This document shows, piece after piece, positions 1 through 9,023 of a DNA stretch of 64,000 nucleotides. Positions within the stretch are counted from its first letter, which is position 1; the number at the start of each line of letters is the position of its first letter. The notes beneath the pieces are model-generated. The model was not told where the DNA came from. It ran no database searches and worked only from the letters and a program-made list of their open reading frames with translations. Source of the DNA: Planctomycetota bacterium (GTDB taxonomy: Bacteria; Planctomycetota; Planctomycetia; Planctomycetales; Planctomycetaceae); the NCBI GenBank assembly GCA_022600195.1, contig JAHZKX010000051.1, forward strand, positions 124,001-188,000. Reading direction: 5' to 3'. The position numbers and the translations under genes are program-made.

Positions 1-590
1 AATTTTTTTGCCTGAGTATTTGCCAGCTTGTATTTATCTTCAAGGTTTGGTGCTGTCGCCTCATCAAACCAAAAAAGGACATGGGAGGAATGAGCGCCTC
101 GGAATCCCTCAATATGTTGTGGATTTGCAAGAGAAATAGAATGTTGTTTGTTATCATATACACCGGAAGTAAGAAGTTTTCCCGGCGGTTTAAAGGACAT
201 TTGGCGCCACCATTTATCAACTTCACCAAAGGCAATTTTTTGTGCCATTTTCATGGAATCACGAGTAATGATTATTTTGGCATCGTTCCAGATATGATAG
301 TACATACAACAGGCAATACCTGCTGCAGCTCCTTTTCTGCAGCCTGTATTTCCTTTTACAAAAACGCGTCGAATTGTAGGATTGAACAGCGACTCAATAA
401 TGTCCCACTGCCAGTGATCTAATTTCACTGTCGGCCATTGTAATTTGACAAAAGGACGAATCTTCCCAGAGCGAGCCTGACCAATGGCTGCATTTAGCTC
501 AGTCTCCCGAGTTGAATGAAGACGGTCTCTGTTTTCCTGTTCAATTCGAATGAGCGAGTTATTCTTAAAGTGATTCAAAATCATCACCAT
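1..590 (-). CDS. Phage terminase large subunit-like ATPase, truncated by window edge
   Basis: About 196 codons read leftward from the ATG at 590-588 and run off the window. The translation shows a terminase-like ATPase core. A Walker A-like segment, GNTGCRKG, lies at residues 80-87, followed by a strand-forming AKIIITR segment and then a Walker B/acid motif, VLFWFDEATA, at residues 171-180. This order is that of phage packaging ATPases. The Walker A is atypical because the Ser/Thr after the Lys is Gly. The first stop upstream is a TAA six bases before the two closely spaced ATGs. A short coding-like stretch in another frame precedes it, so the true N-terminus may be lost to a frameshift. The C-terminal nuclease domain, if any, lies outside the window. 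The fold call is fairly sure; whether the gene is intact is not known. Confidence 0.7.
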   Translation of the reverse strand, partial: MVMILNHFKNNSLIRIEQENRDRLHSTRETELNAAIGQARSGKIRPFVKLQWPTVKLDHWQWDIIESLFNPTIRRVFVKGNTGCRKGAAAGIACCMYYHIWNDAKIIITRDSMKMAQKIAFGEVDKWWRQMSFKPPGKLLTSGVYDNKQHSISLANPQHIEGFRGAHSSHVLFWFDEATAPNLEDKYKLANTQAKK

Positions 591-854
591 TTCTGTCTTT
601 TATTGATTCAAGTGCAAATCGCTTTTGAATTTCCTGAATCAAAAAGACAAATTACTATCGCTCTGCGAAATTGGTCTTTCTGGCCTGGTAACTACTCAGA
701 TTTTTAAATTTCAGTTCAAAATTGTTGCGATTGGCATCTGCCGGTCAAGACTAACTTTCCTGACAGGTCTGGCTTAGACCGTTGTGAACACAAATGTAAA
801 TCGATTAGAATCGTAAGACATAAAAGTTCATTATCATATTACTGGGGATCAACC
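591..854. other. Intergenic region with a frame-broken coding trace
   Basis: Between the divergent terminase-like gene and the esterase. On the minus strand, 590-650 reads as a coding-like stretch ending in FESL then stop, overlapping the terminase start in another frame. This may be a frameshifted N-terminal part of that gene. The esterase promoter presumably lies in 760-850, but no clear -35/-10 pair was found. Confidence 0.3.
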
Positions 855-1718
855 ATGAAATCCGTCTTCATCGCAACCTTGCTTGCTTCCATTTTGTTAC
901 CAGTCTGTTCATTGAGTGCCGACGAAAATGTGAAAATTACTCCCGATGTTGTTTATGGGCATAAATATGGAATGGCTCTTACCTTTGACGTGTATCGTCC
1001 CAAGGAAAAGCCTAATGGGGCAGGTGTTTTATTTATGGTAAGTGGCGGCTGGCATTCGAGATGGACTGATCCCCAAAACATGCTGGGCTGGTTTAAACCG
1101 CTACTCGATGAAGGATTTACCGTATTTTCGGTAAGGCATGGAAGCAGTCCCAAATTCGTCATTCCAGAGGTTGTGAATGACGTTCGCCGCAGTGTGAGAT
1201 TTATTCGCCTGCATGCCAAAGATTATGGCGTGTATCCCGAGCAGTTAGGTGTCTGGGGAGGTAGCGCCGGTGGTCATTTATCGTTAGTTCTGGGGACGAC
1301 TTCAGACAAAGGAAACCCAAAAGCAAAAGAGACTGTATTACGAAACAGTAATCGCGTTGCTGCCGTCGTTGCGTATTATCCACCGACGGATTTACGAGAG
1401 TTTGTTAACGAAAAATCGCCTTATTACCATCGCTTTCCTGCTCTGCAATTTGATTTTGACCTCGCTGATGATTTTTCCCCGGTGTTGCATGTCACGCCGG
1501 ACGATCCCCCAACGTTACTCATTCATGGAGATCAGGATAAGCTCGTTCCGATCAGTCACAGCGAAAATATCATGAAGCAATTTCAAGACCAGAAAGTTCA
1601 AGCAGAATTATTAATCATTAAAGATGCGGCGCACGGATTTCAAGGCGAAGATAAAACCCGTGCCAGTCAAGCTGTTGTCAGATGGTTTAAACAACATCTG
1701 CTAAAAAAACAGGAGTAG
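855..1718 (+). CDS. Secreted alpha/beta hydrolase (esterase/lipase-like)
   Basis: A 287-residue alpha/beta hydrolase with an N-terminal signal peptide (about residues 1-22, ending near SLSA). The nucleophile elbow is GGSAGG inside GVWGGSAGGHLSLV. The acid is probably in LLIHGDQDKLVP, and the catalytic His in DAAHGFQG, near the C-terminus as expected. The oxyanion segment is VSGGWHS where many esterases have HGGG. The size fits the BD-FAE/acetyl-xylan-esterase-like hydrolases common in planctomycetes. It probably acts on an ester in the periplasm; the substrate cannot be read from sequence. It stands alone, convergent with asnS, with only a weak ribosome binding site (GGGGATC). Confidence 0.8.
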   Translation: MKSVFIATLLASILLPVCSLSADENVKITPDVVYGHKYGMALTFDVYRPKEKPNGAGVLFMVSGGWHSRWTDPQNMLGWFKPLLDEGFTVFSVRHGSSPKFVIPEVVNDVRRSVRFIRLHAKDYGVYPEQLGVWGGSAGGHLSLVLGTTSDKGNPKAKETVLRNSNRVAAVVAYYPPTDLREFVNEKSPYYHRFPALQFDFDLADDFSPVLHVTPDDPPTLLIHGDQDKLVPISHSENIMKQFQDQKVQAELLIIKDAAHGFQGEDKTRASQAVVRWFKQHLLKKQE

Positions 1719-1739
1719 TTCACTCTCGCTGAATGACAA

Positions 1740-3131
1740 TTAAAACTCTGCGTTTTTAGGAGTTCTGGGAAATGGTATGCAATCTCGAATATTCGTCATT
1801 GACGTGATTAATTGAATCAGACGTTCAAACCCCAGGCCAAAACCTGAATGGGGAACCGTCCCGTATTTTCGTAAATCGGTGTACCACCAATAATCATCCG
1901 GATTTAATCCTCCCTCTTTCATCCGATCAACGAGGACATCATACCGCTCTTCGCGCTGACTTCCACCAATAATCTCTCCCACACCTGGCACAAGTACATC
2001 CATAGCGCAAACAGTTTTACCATCGTCATTGCATCGCATATAAAACGGCTTAATTGTTCTGGGATAGCCATGAACGATCACCGGTTGTTTAAAATGCTCT
2101 TCAGTTAAAAAACGTTCGTGCTCTGATTGCATGTCACTTCCCCACTCAATGGGAAAATCAAATTTCTTTCCACTGGATTTTACGATCTCAATTGCCTCGG
2201 TATAAGAAATACGGATGAATTCGTTATCAGTAATATTTCTCAGTGTTTCGAGAGTCGTATTATCAATTCTTTTATTAAAGAATTCCATGTCTTCAGAACA
2301 GTTCTCAAGAACATCTCCCACTACAGTCCTCACGAAACTTTCTGCCAAAGCCATATTATCTTCCAGATCGTAGAACGGCATTTCAGGTTCAATCATCCAG
2401 AATTCTGCTAAATGACGAGAGGTGTTTGAATTCTCTGCGCGAAATGTGGGACCGAATGTATAACATTCTCCAATGGATGTTGCAAAAATCTCTGCCTCTA
2501 ATTGTCCACTCACAGTTAATGATGCAGGCTTTCCAAAAAAGTCTTGTGAGAAATCGATCTCTGTCTGCACCTGAGCGAGGCGTTTTAAGTTGAGAGTTGT
2601 GACCTGAAACATCTCACCTGCCCCTTCACAATCACTGGTTGTGATAATCGGAGTTTGAATATAAACGAATCCCCTGGACTGGAAAAAACGGTGAATCGAA
2701 GTCGCTGCCTCATTACGAACGCGGGTAATTGCTCCAAAGGTGTTTGTACGCGGACGCAAATGTGCAATATCTCTTAGAAACTCAAAGCTATGTCGTTTTT
2801 TCTGTAAGGGATATGTTTCCGGGTCTGCAGTCCCGTAAACATGAAATGATTCAGCATGTAATTCGATGCGTTGATTTTTCCCCGGCGATTCATGCACTTT
2901 TCCATTGATGGCAACACTCGCACCAGTTGTGACATCTTTGATCATCGATTCATAATCTGGAACACTTTGATCAATGACAACCTGTAAATTGGCCATACAA
3001 CTGCCATCGTTTAATTCAACAAAGGAAAAACCACTTTTAGAATCACGACGAGTTCGCACCCAACCGCACACTTTAATCGTTTCGCCCGACTGAGATGCAG
3101 ATAATGCAGATTTTATTTTAGTTCGAATCAT
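1740..3131 (-). CDS. asnS: Asparaginyl-tRNA synthetase
   Basis: Class IIb aminoacyl-tRNA synthetase that charges tRNA-Asn in the cytoplasm. The N-terminal OB-fold anticodon-binding domain contains [14 protein letters not shown]. Motif 2 is in [19 protein letters not shown] and motif 3 in GFGLGFERL near the C-terminus. The frame is open back to 3230, but the first 33 residues do not resemble the family. The ATG at 3131 gives 463 residues, close to the usual ~466, starts just before the OB-fold, and has an AGGAAA box about 11 bases upstream. I therefore choose 3131. An AsnRS implies direct Asn-tRNA charging rather than relying only on the amidotransferase route. Confidence 0.95.
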   Translation of the reverse strand: MIRTKIKSALSASQSGETIKVCGWVRTRRDSKSGFSFVELNDGSCMANLQVVIDQSVPDYESMIKDVTTGASVAINGKVHESPGKNQRIELHAESFHVYGTADPETYPLQKKRHSFEFLRDIAHLRPRTNTFGAITRVRNEAATSIHRFFQSRGFVYIQTPIITTSDCEGAGEMFQVTTLNLKRLAQVQTEIDFSQDFFGKPASLTVSGQLEAEIFATSIGECYTFGPTFRAENSNTSRHLAEFWMIEPEMPFYDLEDNMALAESFVRTVVGDVLENCSEDMEFFNKRIDNTTLETLRNITDNEFIRISYTEAIEIVKSSGKKFDFPIEWGSDMQSEHERFLTEEHFKQPVIVHGYPRTIKPFYMRCNDDGKTVCAMDVLVPGVGEIIGGSQREERYDVLVDRMKEGGLNPDDYWWYTDLRKYGTVPHSGFGLGFERLIQLITSMTNIRDCIPFPRTPKNAEF

Positions 3132-3524
3132 ACGAGCAGAGCTTTCCTGATTTGAAATCGAATTTGTCTCATAAAGGTTTCCTTTTTTAGTATGCCATCC
3201 TGAATCTGTAAACTGTAATCCTGCTGACATCCTGAGAGTCAGTAAATGTAAACCCTCTGATCGACGGGAACAAATACATGGTCAGATTCTTAAAAAACTG
3301 TCAATTTTCGATCTTTATAAACAAAAATGCTGATGAAACGTGTTCTATTTTGAGACTGGTATGAGAAAATTCGACAACCATTTAGCGATACTTGTCTCTA
3401 CTGAGAGGGCATCTGCCTTAAAACGTTCAAATTCTTCTTGATCTGTGGCGGTAAAACTTTCTCTCGATTACAATGAACACAAGGCCACTTCACCAAGTAG
3501 ATCACCTGCGAGTCTTGAATCATC
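3132..3524. other. Intergenic region between asnS and the pseudopilus operon
   Basis: About 390 bases between the divergent asnS and gspF-like genes. It should hold both promoters. No RNA gene, strong hairpin or convincing small ORF was seen; the extra open frame upstream of asnS lacks family similarity. Confidence 0.4.
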
Positions 3525-4631
3525 ATGGTTAACTCTGACAAACCCTCAATTCAGAAATTATCTGCAGAAAATCTGACAGATCTGAATGAAGAACTCTCTT
3601 CCATGGTTCGCGCAGGAATCCCTTTAGATGAAGGTCTGCGAAATGCAGCCAAGCATTTAAGAAAGGATTCACGCAATTTCACAGAACAACTCATATCAAG
3701 AATCGAACAAGGCTCCACGTTAGAAGAGGCGATCGACTTAGAGTCGAAAAAATTACCAGTCGCTTATACATCGCTGGTTAAGTCGGGGCTCCGCATGGGA
3801 CGTCTTCCGGAAGCGCTGCAAGCATACACATCCTTTTCTCGTTCACGAATGGAGCTACGCCAGGAAATTGGTAATGCTTTGCTATACCCTGCGCTTGTCT
3901 TGATCATGGCGTTTCTCCTCTCGCTTTTTGTTAGCTTCTTTGTCTTTCCAGAACTACAAATTATTCAAAACATGTTCCAACTGGAACAAACACCTTTGAT
4001 GCATTTCGCCTATCAATTAATTGAACTATATCAGAACTGGTACTTTTTGATTCCTTTGTTTTTTTTACTTTTGGTCATTAGCTGGAAAGTCAGTCGTTCT
4101 TCGTTTCTTGTTCCTCGGGAACAACATGAATCATTATCTGGAAAATTTTTCTTAACCATCGCTTATGGCTGGATCCCCGGATATCGAACACTATTTAAAG
4201 AAATGAATTATTCCACTTTTGCGGAAATGGCAGGCATGCTGCTTTCCTACGAAGTGCCTCTCCATGAATCACTCACACTTGCTGCCGAATCGACGGGCAA
4301 CACGCACCTCATTACGGATGCCAGATCTCTCTCCTCTCAGTTGGAAAAAGGGGGTTCGCTGCAAGAGGGCATGAAATCCTGCAAGCAATTTCCTGCTTTC
4401 ATCAAAACGATGCTGATGGAACAAACTCACCAAAATTATCTCACAAATATTATGTCTGAAATAGCGAGAGTATATCGAATACGAGTGTTGAATCGTCTCG
4501 ATTGGATCAAAAAAATCATTCCTGTTGGACTATTGATTTTCGTTGCAGGAGGCATTACCGCCTGTTACGCAATCATCCTATTCCTGCCGTTTGTTGAAAT
4601 TTTAAAAATGTTAGGGAGTCCTTCACTCTAA
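3525..4631 (+). CDS. Type II secretion GspF-like inner membrane protein (first of three)
   Basis: A 368-residue polytopic protein of the GspF/PilC family, the inner-membrane platform of type II secretion and type IV pilus machines. Two T2SSF repeats are visible. The first starts around residue 20 (LSSMVRAGIPLDEGLRNA), with a membrane segment near 125-145. The second starts around 230 (FAEMAGMLLSYEVPLHESL), with a last membrane segment near 335-360. Further hydrophobic segments lie near 165-190. The length is near the family norm (~400). Its TAA overlaps the next ATG (TAATG at 4629-4633), so the two are likely translationally coupled. It heads an operon of pseudopilus genes. No clear Shine-Dalgarno precedes the ATG. 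Confidence 0.85.
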   Translation: MVNSDKPSIQKLSAENLTDLNEELSSMVRAGIPLDEGLRNAAKHLRKDSRNFTEQLISRIEQGSTLEEAIDLESKKLPVAYTSLVKSGLRMGRLPEALQAYTSFSRSRMELRQEIGNALLYPALVLIMAFLLSLFVSFFVFPELQIIQNMFQLEQTPLMHFAYQLIELYQNWYFLIPLFFLLLVISWKVSRSSFLVPREQHESLSGKFFLTIAYGWIPGYRTLFKEMNYSTFAEMAGMLLSYEVPLHESLTLAAESTGNTHLITDARSLSSQLEKGGSLQEGMKSCKQFPAFIKTMLMEQTHQNYLTNIMSEIARVYRIRVLNRLDWIKKIIPVGLLIFVAGGITACYAIILFLPFVEILKMLGSPSL

Positions 4632-5887
4632 TGAATCGGTATTCCTATATCTGTGTTGACGATGAAGGGCAGGAAATGAAAGGCTTCCTGCAAGCGGTGA
4701 GTGATGAATCCGCGCGGATTCAACTGATGAAACAGGGACTAAAAATAATTCGCGTTGATTTATGTGGAATCGATGACTCTATTACATCGGAGGCGGCTTT
4801 GGAAATCACGGATTTTTCCGGAGATCAACTCTCAAAGTTTGGAAAAGCCGCCTGGAACTCCGAGTCAGAATATCTCGACATCGCATCTCAAAGTTCTCAC
4901 TTTAAAATCTGTGGAGTACCACTTTCTGCGAGCCTGCGTACTTTAGCAGAAGAAACAACATCAAAAAAACTTTCCCGTGCATTTAAAAAAATTGCCGTTG
5001 AACTGGAAGAAGGTAAAACGACCGAAGAGAGCTTTAAACAAAACTTAAATGACGTTCCAGAAAACCTTGTCTCCCTAATCAAAGCTGGGTCGCAAACAGG
5101 AAAACTGGATTCTATCATTGAAGATTATATCGACAGCCAGCGACTTCTTGCTCAGTCGCGTCATAAAATTTTGCTTTCCCTATTTTATACGGGCGTTCTG
5201 TTCTTCGGATCCTTTCTCATTTTTTACTTTCTTATGGTATTTATTGTTGGCGATTTCAAAAAACTTTTTTTTGACTTTGGAACAGAGCTCCCTGGTATAA
5301 CATTAATGGTGATCAGTATTTCTGATTTCATGTCCCAATATGGACTCCGCATCATATTCTGGCTGACAGTCATTTCTTTGGGAATCTGGTTCAGCTTTGA
5401 TCTCTTCAAAATGCGAGGGACACGCAGACGCCTTCTTAATTCGATACCTGTCTTTGGAAGAATCTTGAATTATACATCAATTGCTCAATTTTGCCGCATG
5501 CTGGCTACGTTGATTGAAGCCCAGATGAAATTACCGGAAGCTCTCAAATTAGCGGCCCAGACTACCAGAGACCCGAATCTCATCGAAGGTTGTGATCTAT
5601 TGATAAAACGGATCCAGCAAGGACTCGCTCTCACAGAGGTTGCGAAAGAAACACGCCATTTTTCAAAAAGTTTCGCACATATTTTCCGTTGGCAAGATCG
5701 CCCGGAACTATTTATCGATTCGCTGCGTGCCAGCAGCAATATTTTTCAAGCAAAAGCAAACATGAAAACAGGCTCTCTCGTTTTCGCACTGCAACCACTT
5801 GTGTTAGCAGGAATTGTGTTAATCATCAGCATACCTGTCATCGCACTCTTTATGCCTTTAATCAAATTATTGAACGATCTCTCGTAA
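4631..5887 (+). CDS. Type II secretion GspF-like protein (second of three)
   Basis: A 418-residue GspF/PilC-family protein. The N-terminal ~90 residues look like the cytoplasmic lead-in found in many GspF proteins (MNRYSYICVDDEGQEMKGFL). Two T2SSF repeats follow: FKICGVPLSASLRTLAEE near residue 95, and FCRMLATLIEAQMKLPEALK near 285. Hydrophobic segments lie near 185-210, 225-260 and 385-410. The C-terminal stretch IALFMPLIKLLNDLS is nearly identical to the end of the third GspF gene, which argues for tandem duplication. The start is coupled to the stop of the preceding gene by a one-base overlap. Confidence 0.85.
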   Translation: MNRYSYICVDDEGQEMKGFLQAVSDESARIQLMKQGLKIIRVDLCGIDDSITSEAALEITDFSGDQLSKFGKAAWNSESEYLDIASQSSHFKICGVPLSASLRTLAEETTSKKLSRAFKKIAVELEEGKTTEESFKQNLNDVPENLVSLIKAGSQTGKLDSIIEDYIDSQRLLAQSRHKILLSLFYTGVLFFGSFLIFYFLMVFIVGDFKKLFFDFGTELPGITLMVISISDFMSQYGLRIIFWLTVISLGIWFSFDLFKMRGTRRRLLNSIPVFGRILNYTSIAQFCRMLATLIEAQMKLPEALKLAAQTTRDPNLIEGCDLLIKRIQQGLALTEVAKETRHFSKSFAHIFRWQDRPELFIDSLRASSNIFQAKANMKTGSLVFALQPLVLAGIVLIISIPVIALFMPLIKLLNDLS

Positions 5888-5915
5888 GTTACCTTGTTGG
5901 AAAGCTAATTGATCC

Positions 5916-7490
5916 GTGGAAGTATTTGGACTTATATTTTGTTTGGCCTTTTTTGTTAATTTTCCGATTACGGGCATCTCTTCTATCATGCTCGCTCGAC
6001 GAATTAATCATTTTGGGCATCAGGGTGTGAACCCCTTTATTAAATCCATGTGGATTTTCTATGCTCTGTTCATGGTTTTCTGTAGTGGGATTCTGTTGGT
6101 TCTCTGTGTTCTGATCGTGCTGAATAATGATCATTCACTTTCAGGATCACTGTTTCTAATTCTGCCGATCATGCTCTTTTTCCCCATCCCCATTATTCTG
6201 GAACTCTATTGTTTTCAAGCAATAAAATACTTAAATCAAGGCGAACAGTATGAGTTACCTGAATCACTACGAACCCTGACACTTAAAATACAGGCTTTGG
6301 GTTGGATCTCACTGGGAATACCGTTCCTGTTATTTGCTCCGGTAATTATCTTTGCACCTGTGCTGTTCGTTGCCTCTCTCTCACCCATCATTTCGTTGAT
6401 ATTAGTTAGTCTTTTATTTTTCGCTATTGTGATCGTAACCTCAATTCTAAATATCAGTTATATAAACAAACGGGGAAACGAATCGGAATTACTTTGGCTA
6501 CTCGCAGTCTGTGTCGAAAAAAACATCCCTCTCGCCACGGAACTCGACACATATTCCTATACATTGTCTGGCAAATATCGAGATAAAATCCAACAGCTCA
6601 GCAGTTTGCTGCATTCTGGTTACTCGCTTACAGAAGCACTATCATCAATTCCAGGGCTGGTGTCACAATCTGTAATCGTGGCGGCGCGAATTGGAGAAAA
6701 GAGAAACAGCCTGGGAATCGCTCTACGCGATGCCGCATTCCAGACAACAAAAAAACTGAAGAGACTCTCTGACAGAGCAAATGCCACAAATCTCATTCTC
6801 TATCTAACCACTGTAGTCACAATTCAATGCTTAATAGCCGGCTTCATTATGTATTGGATTATTCCCAAATTTAAAATGATCTTTCTGGACTTTGGGATCG
6901 AACTTCCTCAGATGACACTGACTCTCATTGATGTGAGTGATTTTATTATCTATTATTTTTATTTGTTCTTGCCATTATTCTCCATTCCACTCGTCACATT
7001 AGCCGTACTCTATTTTGGAAATTATTATGGGTGGTATAATCTCCGCATTCCTTTTATTACAGGATGGTTCCCTCGGTTAAACACCCCACACTGTCTCAGA
7101 CAAATTGCTCAGTCGATCTCAGTCCAGGACTCACCTCAGATTGCACTGGAATCTGTTTCTAAATTTCATCTCTGGGCTGATGTGAGACAACAAGCGCACT
7201 CTGTCAATACCCAAATCAATCAAGGCGAAATCGCCTGGGAAGCACTTCGTCAGAATAAAGTGATTACAAACGCAGAAGCGGCCTTGTGCACTACAGGCGA
7301 GAAAATGGGAAACCTTCCCTATATATTGAGAACTCTGGCAGACACCATCGAATTACGAAGAGCAAGAAAAGTAAGATTTTTTGTGGATCTCTCTAAACCA
7401 ATATTGATCAGTTTGCTGGGGCTTCTAGTTGGTTTTTTTGTGATCGCGTTATTCATGCCACTCATTCAACTGTTAAATGACCTTTCGTGA
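5916..7490 (+). CDS. Type II secretion GspF-like protein with extra N-terminal membrane domain (third of three)
   Basis: A 524-residue protein. Residues ~190-524 are a GspF-like two-repeat unit (LLAVCVEKNIPLATELDTY near 195; a second repeat near 395), ending in IALFMPLIQLLNDLS. The first ~185 residues are unusual: four to five strong hydrophobic segments with no cytoplasmic lead-in. The fusion of a polytopic membrane domain to GspF is not the standard layout. The start shown is GTG; an ATG at 5988 would shorten the extension but keep most of its membrane segments. It follows the second GspF gene by 28 bases and precedes pseudopilin genes, so it belongs to the same operon. Confidence 0.75.
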   Translation: MEVFGLIFCLAFFVNFPITGISSIMLARRINHFGHQGVNPFIKSMWIFYALFMVFCSGILLVLCVLIVLNNDHSLSGSLFLILPIMLFFPIPIILELYCFQAIKYLNQGEQYELPESLRTLTLKIQALGWISLGIPFLLFAPVIIFAPVLFVASLSPIISLILVSLLFFAIVIVTSILNISYINKRGNESELLWLLAVCVEKNIPLATELDTYSYTLSGKYRDKIQQLSSLLHSGYSLTEALSSIPGLVSQSVIVAARIGEKRNSLGIALRDAAFQTTKKLKRLSDRANATNLILYLTTVVTIQCLIAGFIMYWIIPKFKMIFLDFGIELPQMTLTLIDVSDFIIYYFYLFLPLFSIPLVTLAVLYFGNYYGWYNLRIPFITGWFPRLNTPHCLRQIAQSISVQDSPQIALESVSKFHLWADVRQQAHSVNTQINQGEIAWEALRQNKVITNAEAALCTTGEKMGNLPYILRTLADTIELRRARKVRFFVDLSKPILISLLGLLVGFFVIALFMPLIQLLNDLS

Positions 7491-7501
7491 GTTCTATGTA
7501 A

Positions 7502-7960
7502 ATGAAAATTTACCGTCGAAACAATCCGTTACCATGCTCATCATTGAAAACCCGAAAAGGTTTTTCGATTCTGGAAGCTTTTGTCTCAATGATTCTGATC
7601 AGCGCGACAGTTTCGATTGCCATTCCTGCATTGAGGGTTATAAATTTTCAAAGAAAATCGATCGATCAACGACTATTGGCAACAATGGAAGTGGCCAATC
7701 TGGGCGAACGAATCGCTGCTGATAATTCATGGCACAGCCTCACCCCTGATAGACTCGCACAGTATCAATCAGGGATGCTCAAGCAATTAAATCTGAAAGA
7801 ACCCCAATTATCCGTGACTCTCATTCAAAATAAAAAAGAGCCAACAAAACGTCAGGTGCGAATCCAGCTTTCCTGGAAAAACCCTTATGGCGAATGGGTT
7901 GACCCCTTACTACTTTCCCTCTGGTTTCATCGAGAGAGGAGTAGTAATGAATCAAAGTAA
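7502..7960 (+). CDS. Type II secretion minor pseudopilin (GspI/PilV-like)
   Basis: A 152-residue protein with a prepilin-type N-terminus: a basic leader ending KTRKG, then FSILEAFVSMILISATVSIA, the usual Phe at +1 and Glu at +5 after the peptidase cleavage site. The mature part is short, as in minor pseudopilins. Position after the GspF genes and before other prepilins supports a role in initiating or capping a pseudopilus in the periplasm. It lies 11 bases after the previous stop, and its own stop overlaps the next start by 14 bases. Confidence 0.75.
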   Translation: MKIYRRNNPLPCSSLKTRKGFSILEAFVSMILISATVSIAIPALRVINFQRKSIDQRLLATMEVANLGERIAADNSWHSLTPDRLAQYQSGMLKQLNLKEPQLSVTLIQNKKEPTKRQVRIQLSWKNPYGEWVDPLLLSLWFHRERSSNESK

Positions 7961-8516
7961 AATCCATCAATCCAGAATCCCCAGAGGGGTTACTTTGATT
8001 GAACTCATGGTGGTCATTTCGCTTCTGTCAGTCCTCTTTACTGTCGGTATCACGACTCTGGCTTTTCTGATGCGTGTAGAAATGAAAGGCACTGCCCGGA
8101 TTCAAGAGACATTAAATCTACAGAAATTATCTCAACAATTTCGCGAGGATGCAGGAATTGCTCAGAGGGCGGTGATCATTGCGCCAGACAAAAACAGACC
8201 CAACGTACTGCGACTCGAACTGAACTCAGGAAGCTCCATTATTTATTCCGGAAATAAAAAAAGGACTGCTATTCTTCGCCAGAAAATGCAAGCAAATAAA
8301 ATTCTCGCGCGAAATGAATTTCGTATTCCTGAAGATTCTCTTCAATTTACATTAGAGAAACTCAATCAACGTCTCATGGTTTCCATGACCATTAAAATTC
8401 TTCCTGAATTAAAACATGAAAACAAAACAGCCAAACAGCCTGAACGATTTTTCAAAATCGAGTCTTTTATTAACCAGAAACACTCGCTTCAAAGTCGAAT
8501 TTCACAAAAAAAGTAG
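7947..8516 (+). CDS. Type II secretion minor pseudopilin (GspJ/GspH-like)
   Basis: A 189-residue prepilin-like protein. The N-terminus reads RIPRG then VTLIELMVVISLLSVLFTVG, with Gly-1 and Glu+5 of type IV prepilin cleavage sites. The frame is open further upstream to 7887, but the ATG at 7947 has a good GAGAGGAG box seven bases before it and gives a proper leader, so I place the start there. It overlaps the preceding pseudopilin by 14 bases, which suggests coupling. The C-terminal part is hydrophilic and did not match a family by eye. Confidence 0.75.
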   Translation: MNQSKIHQSRIPRGVTLIELMVVISLLSVLFTVGITTLAFLMRVEMKGTARIQETLNLQKLSQQFREDAGIAQRAVIIAPDKNRPNVLRLELNSGSSIIYSGNKKRTAILRQKMQANKILARNEFRIPEDSLQFTLEKLNQRLMVSMTIKILPELKHENKTAKQPERFFKIESFINQKHSLQSRISQKK

Positions 8517-8522
8517 CATTGC

Positions 8523-8981
8523 ATGATGAAATTTAAAATACGGAAACTGAGATCGATAAAAAAGCTGCAGAATAGCAGAACCAAACGCAGTGGGAGCGTT
8601 GTTCTGATCCCTATGATCTGCCTGATACTTGCGTTGGCTATCATTGGGGAACTTCTACAGCAAACATCTATAGAACTCAAGCAACTTAAAAAAGGGCAAC
8701 ACCATCTACAAGCCAATTGGCTGGCAGATGCGGCAGCCCAACGGGCGGTTGAAAAACTGAGTCACCAGCAGAAATATGCCGGGGAAACCTGGAAAATTCA
8801 ACCAGCGGAAATTGGTGGAACATTTCCGGGCGAAGTGATCATTGAGATTGTTCGTACAAACCCAAACAGCAAGTCCCTTACGATTCGGACTCTGGCCAGT
8901 TATCCAGCCAATGCAATAGAACGAGTTCGAATCATCCGTGAGTGGCCTTTTGAATTACAAGACAGATCTTCTAACAACTAA
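8523..8981 (+). CDS. GspK/PilX-like minor pseudopilin
   Basis: A 152-residue protein with a basic N-terminus, one hydrophobic helix (about residues 24-42, SGSVVLIPMICLILALAII) and then a helix with LQANWLADAAAQRAVEKL. That pattern is seen in GspK/PilX-type minor pilins, where an alanine-rich helix follows the membrane segment. A canonical Gly-Phe/Thr-Leu-Ile-Glu cleavage motif is absent, as is common for GspK. It starts six bases after the previous stop and ends the minor pseudopilin set. The assignment rests on context plus helix pattern. Confidence 0.6.
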   Translation: MMKFKIRKLRSIKKLQNSRTKRSGSVVLIPMICLILALAIIGELLQQTSIELKQLKKGQHHLQANWLADAAAQRAVEKLSHQQKYAGETWKIQPAEIGGTFPGEVIIEIVRTNPNSKSLTIRTLASYPANAIERVRIIREWPFELQDRSSNN

Positions 8982-9023
8982 TCATCCTTCTTCAGAGAAC
9001 GATATTTAATCGAAGGACTTATC

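Noticed and set aside
81-422. Plus-strand open frame of 113 codons at the left edge
   Set aside because: It is antisense to the terminase-like frame, whose translation has clear ATPase motifs. The plus-strand translation has none and no ribosome binding site.
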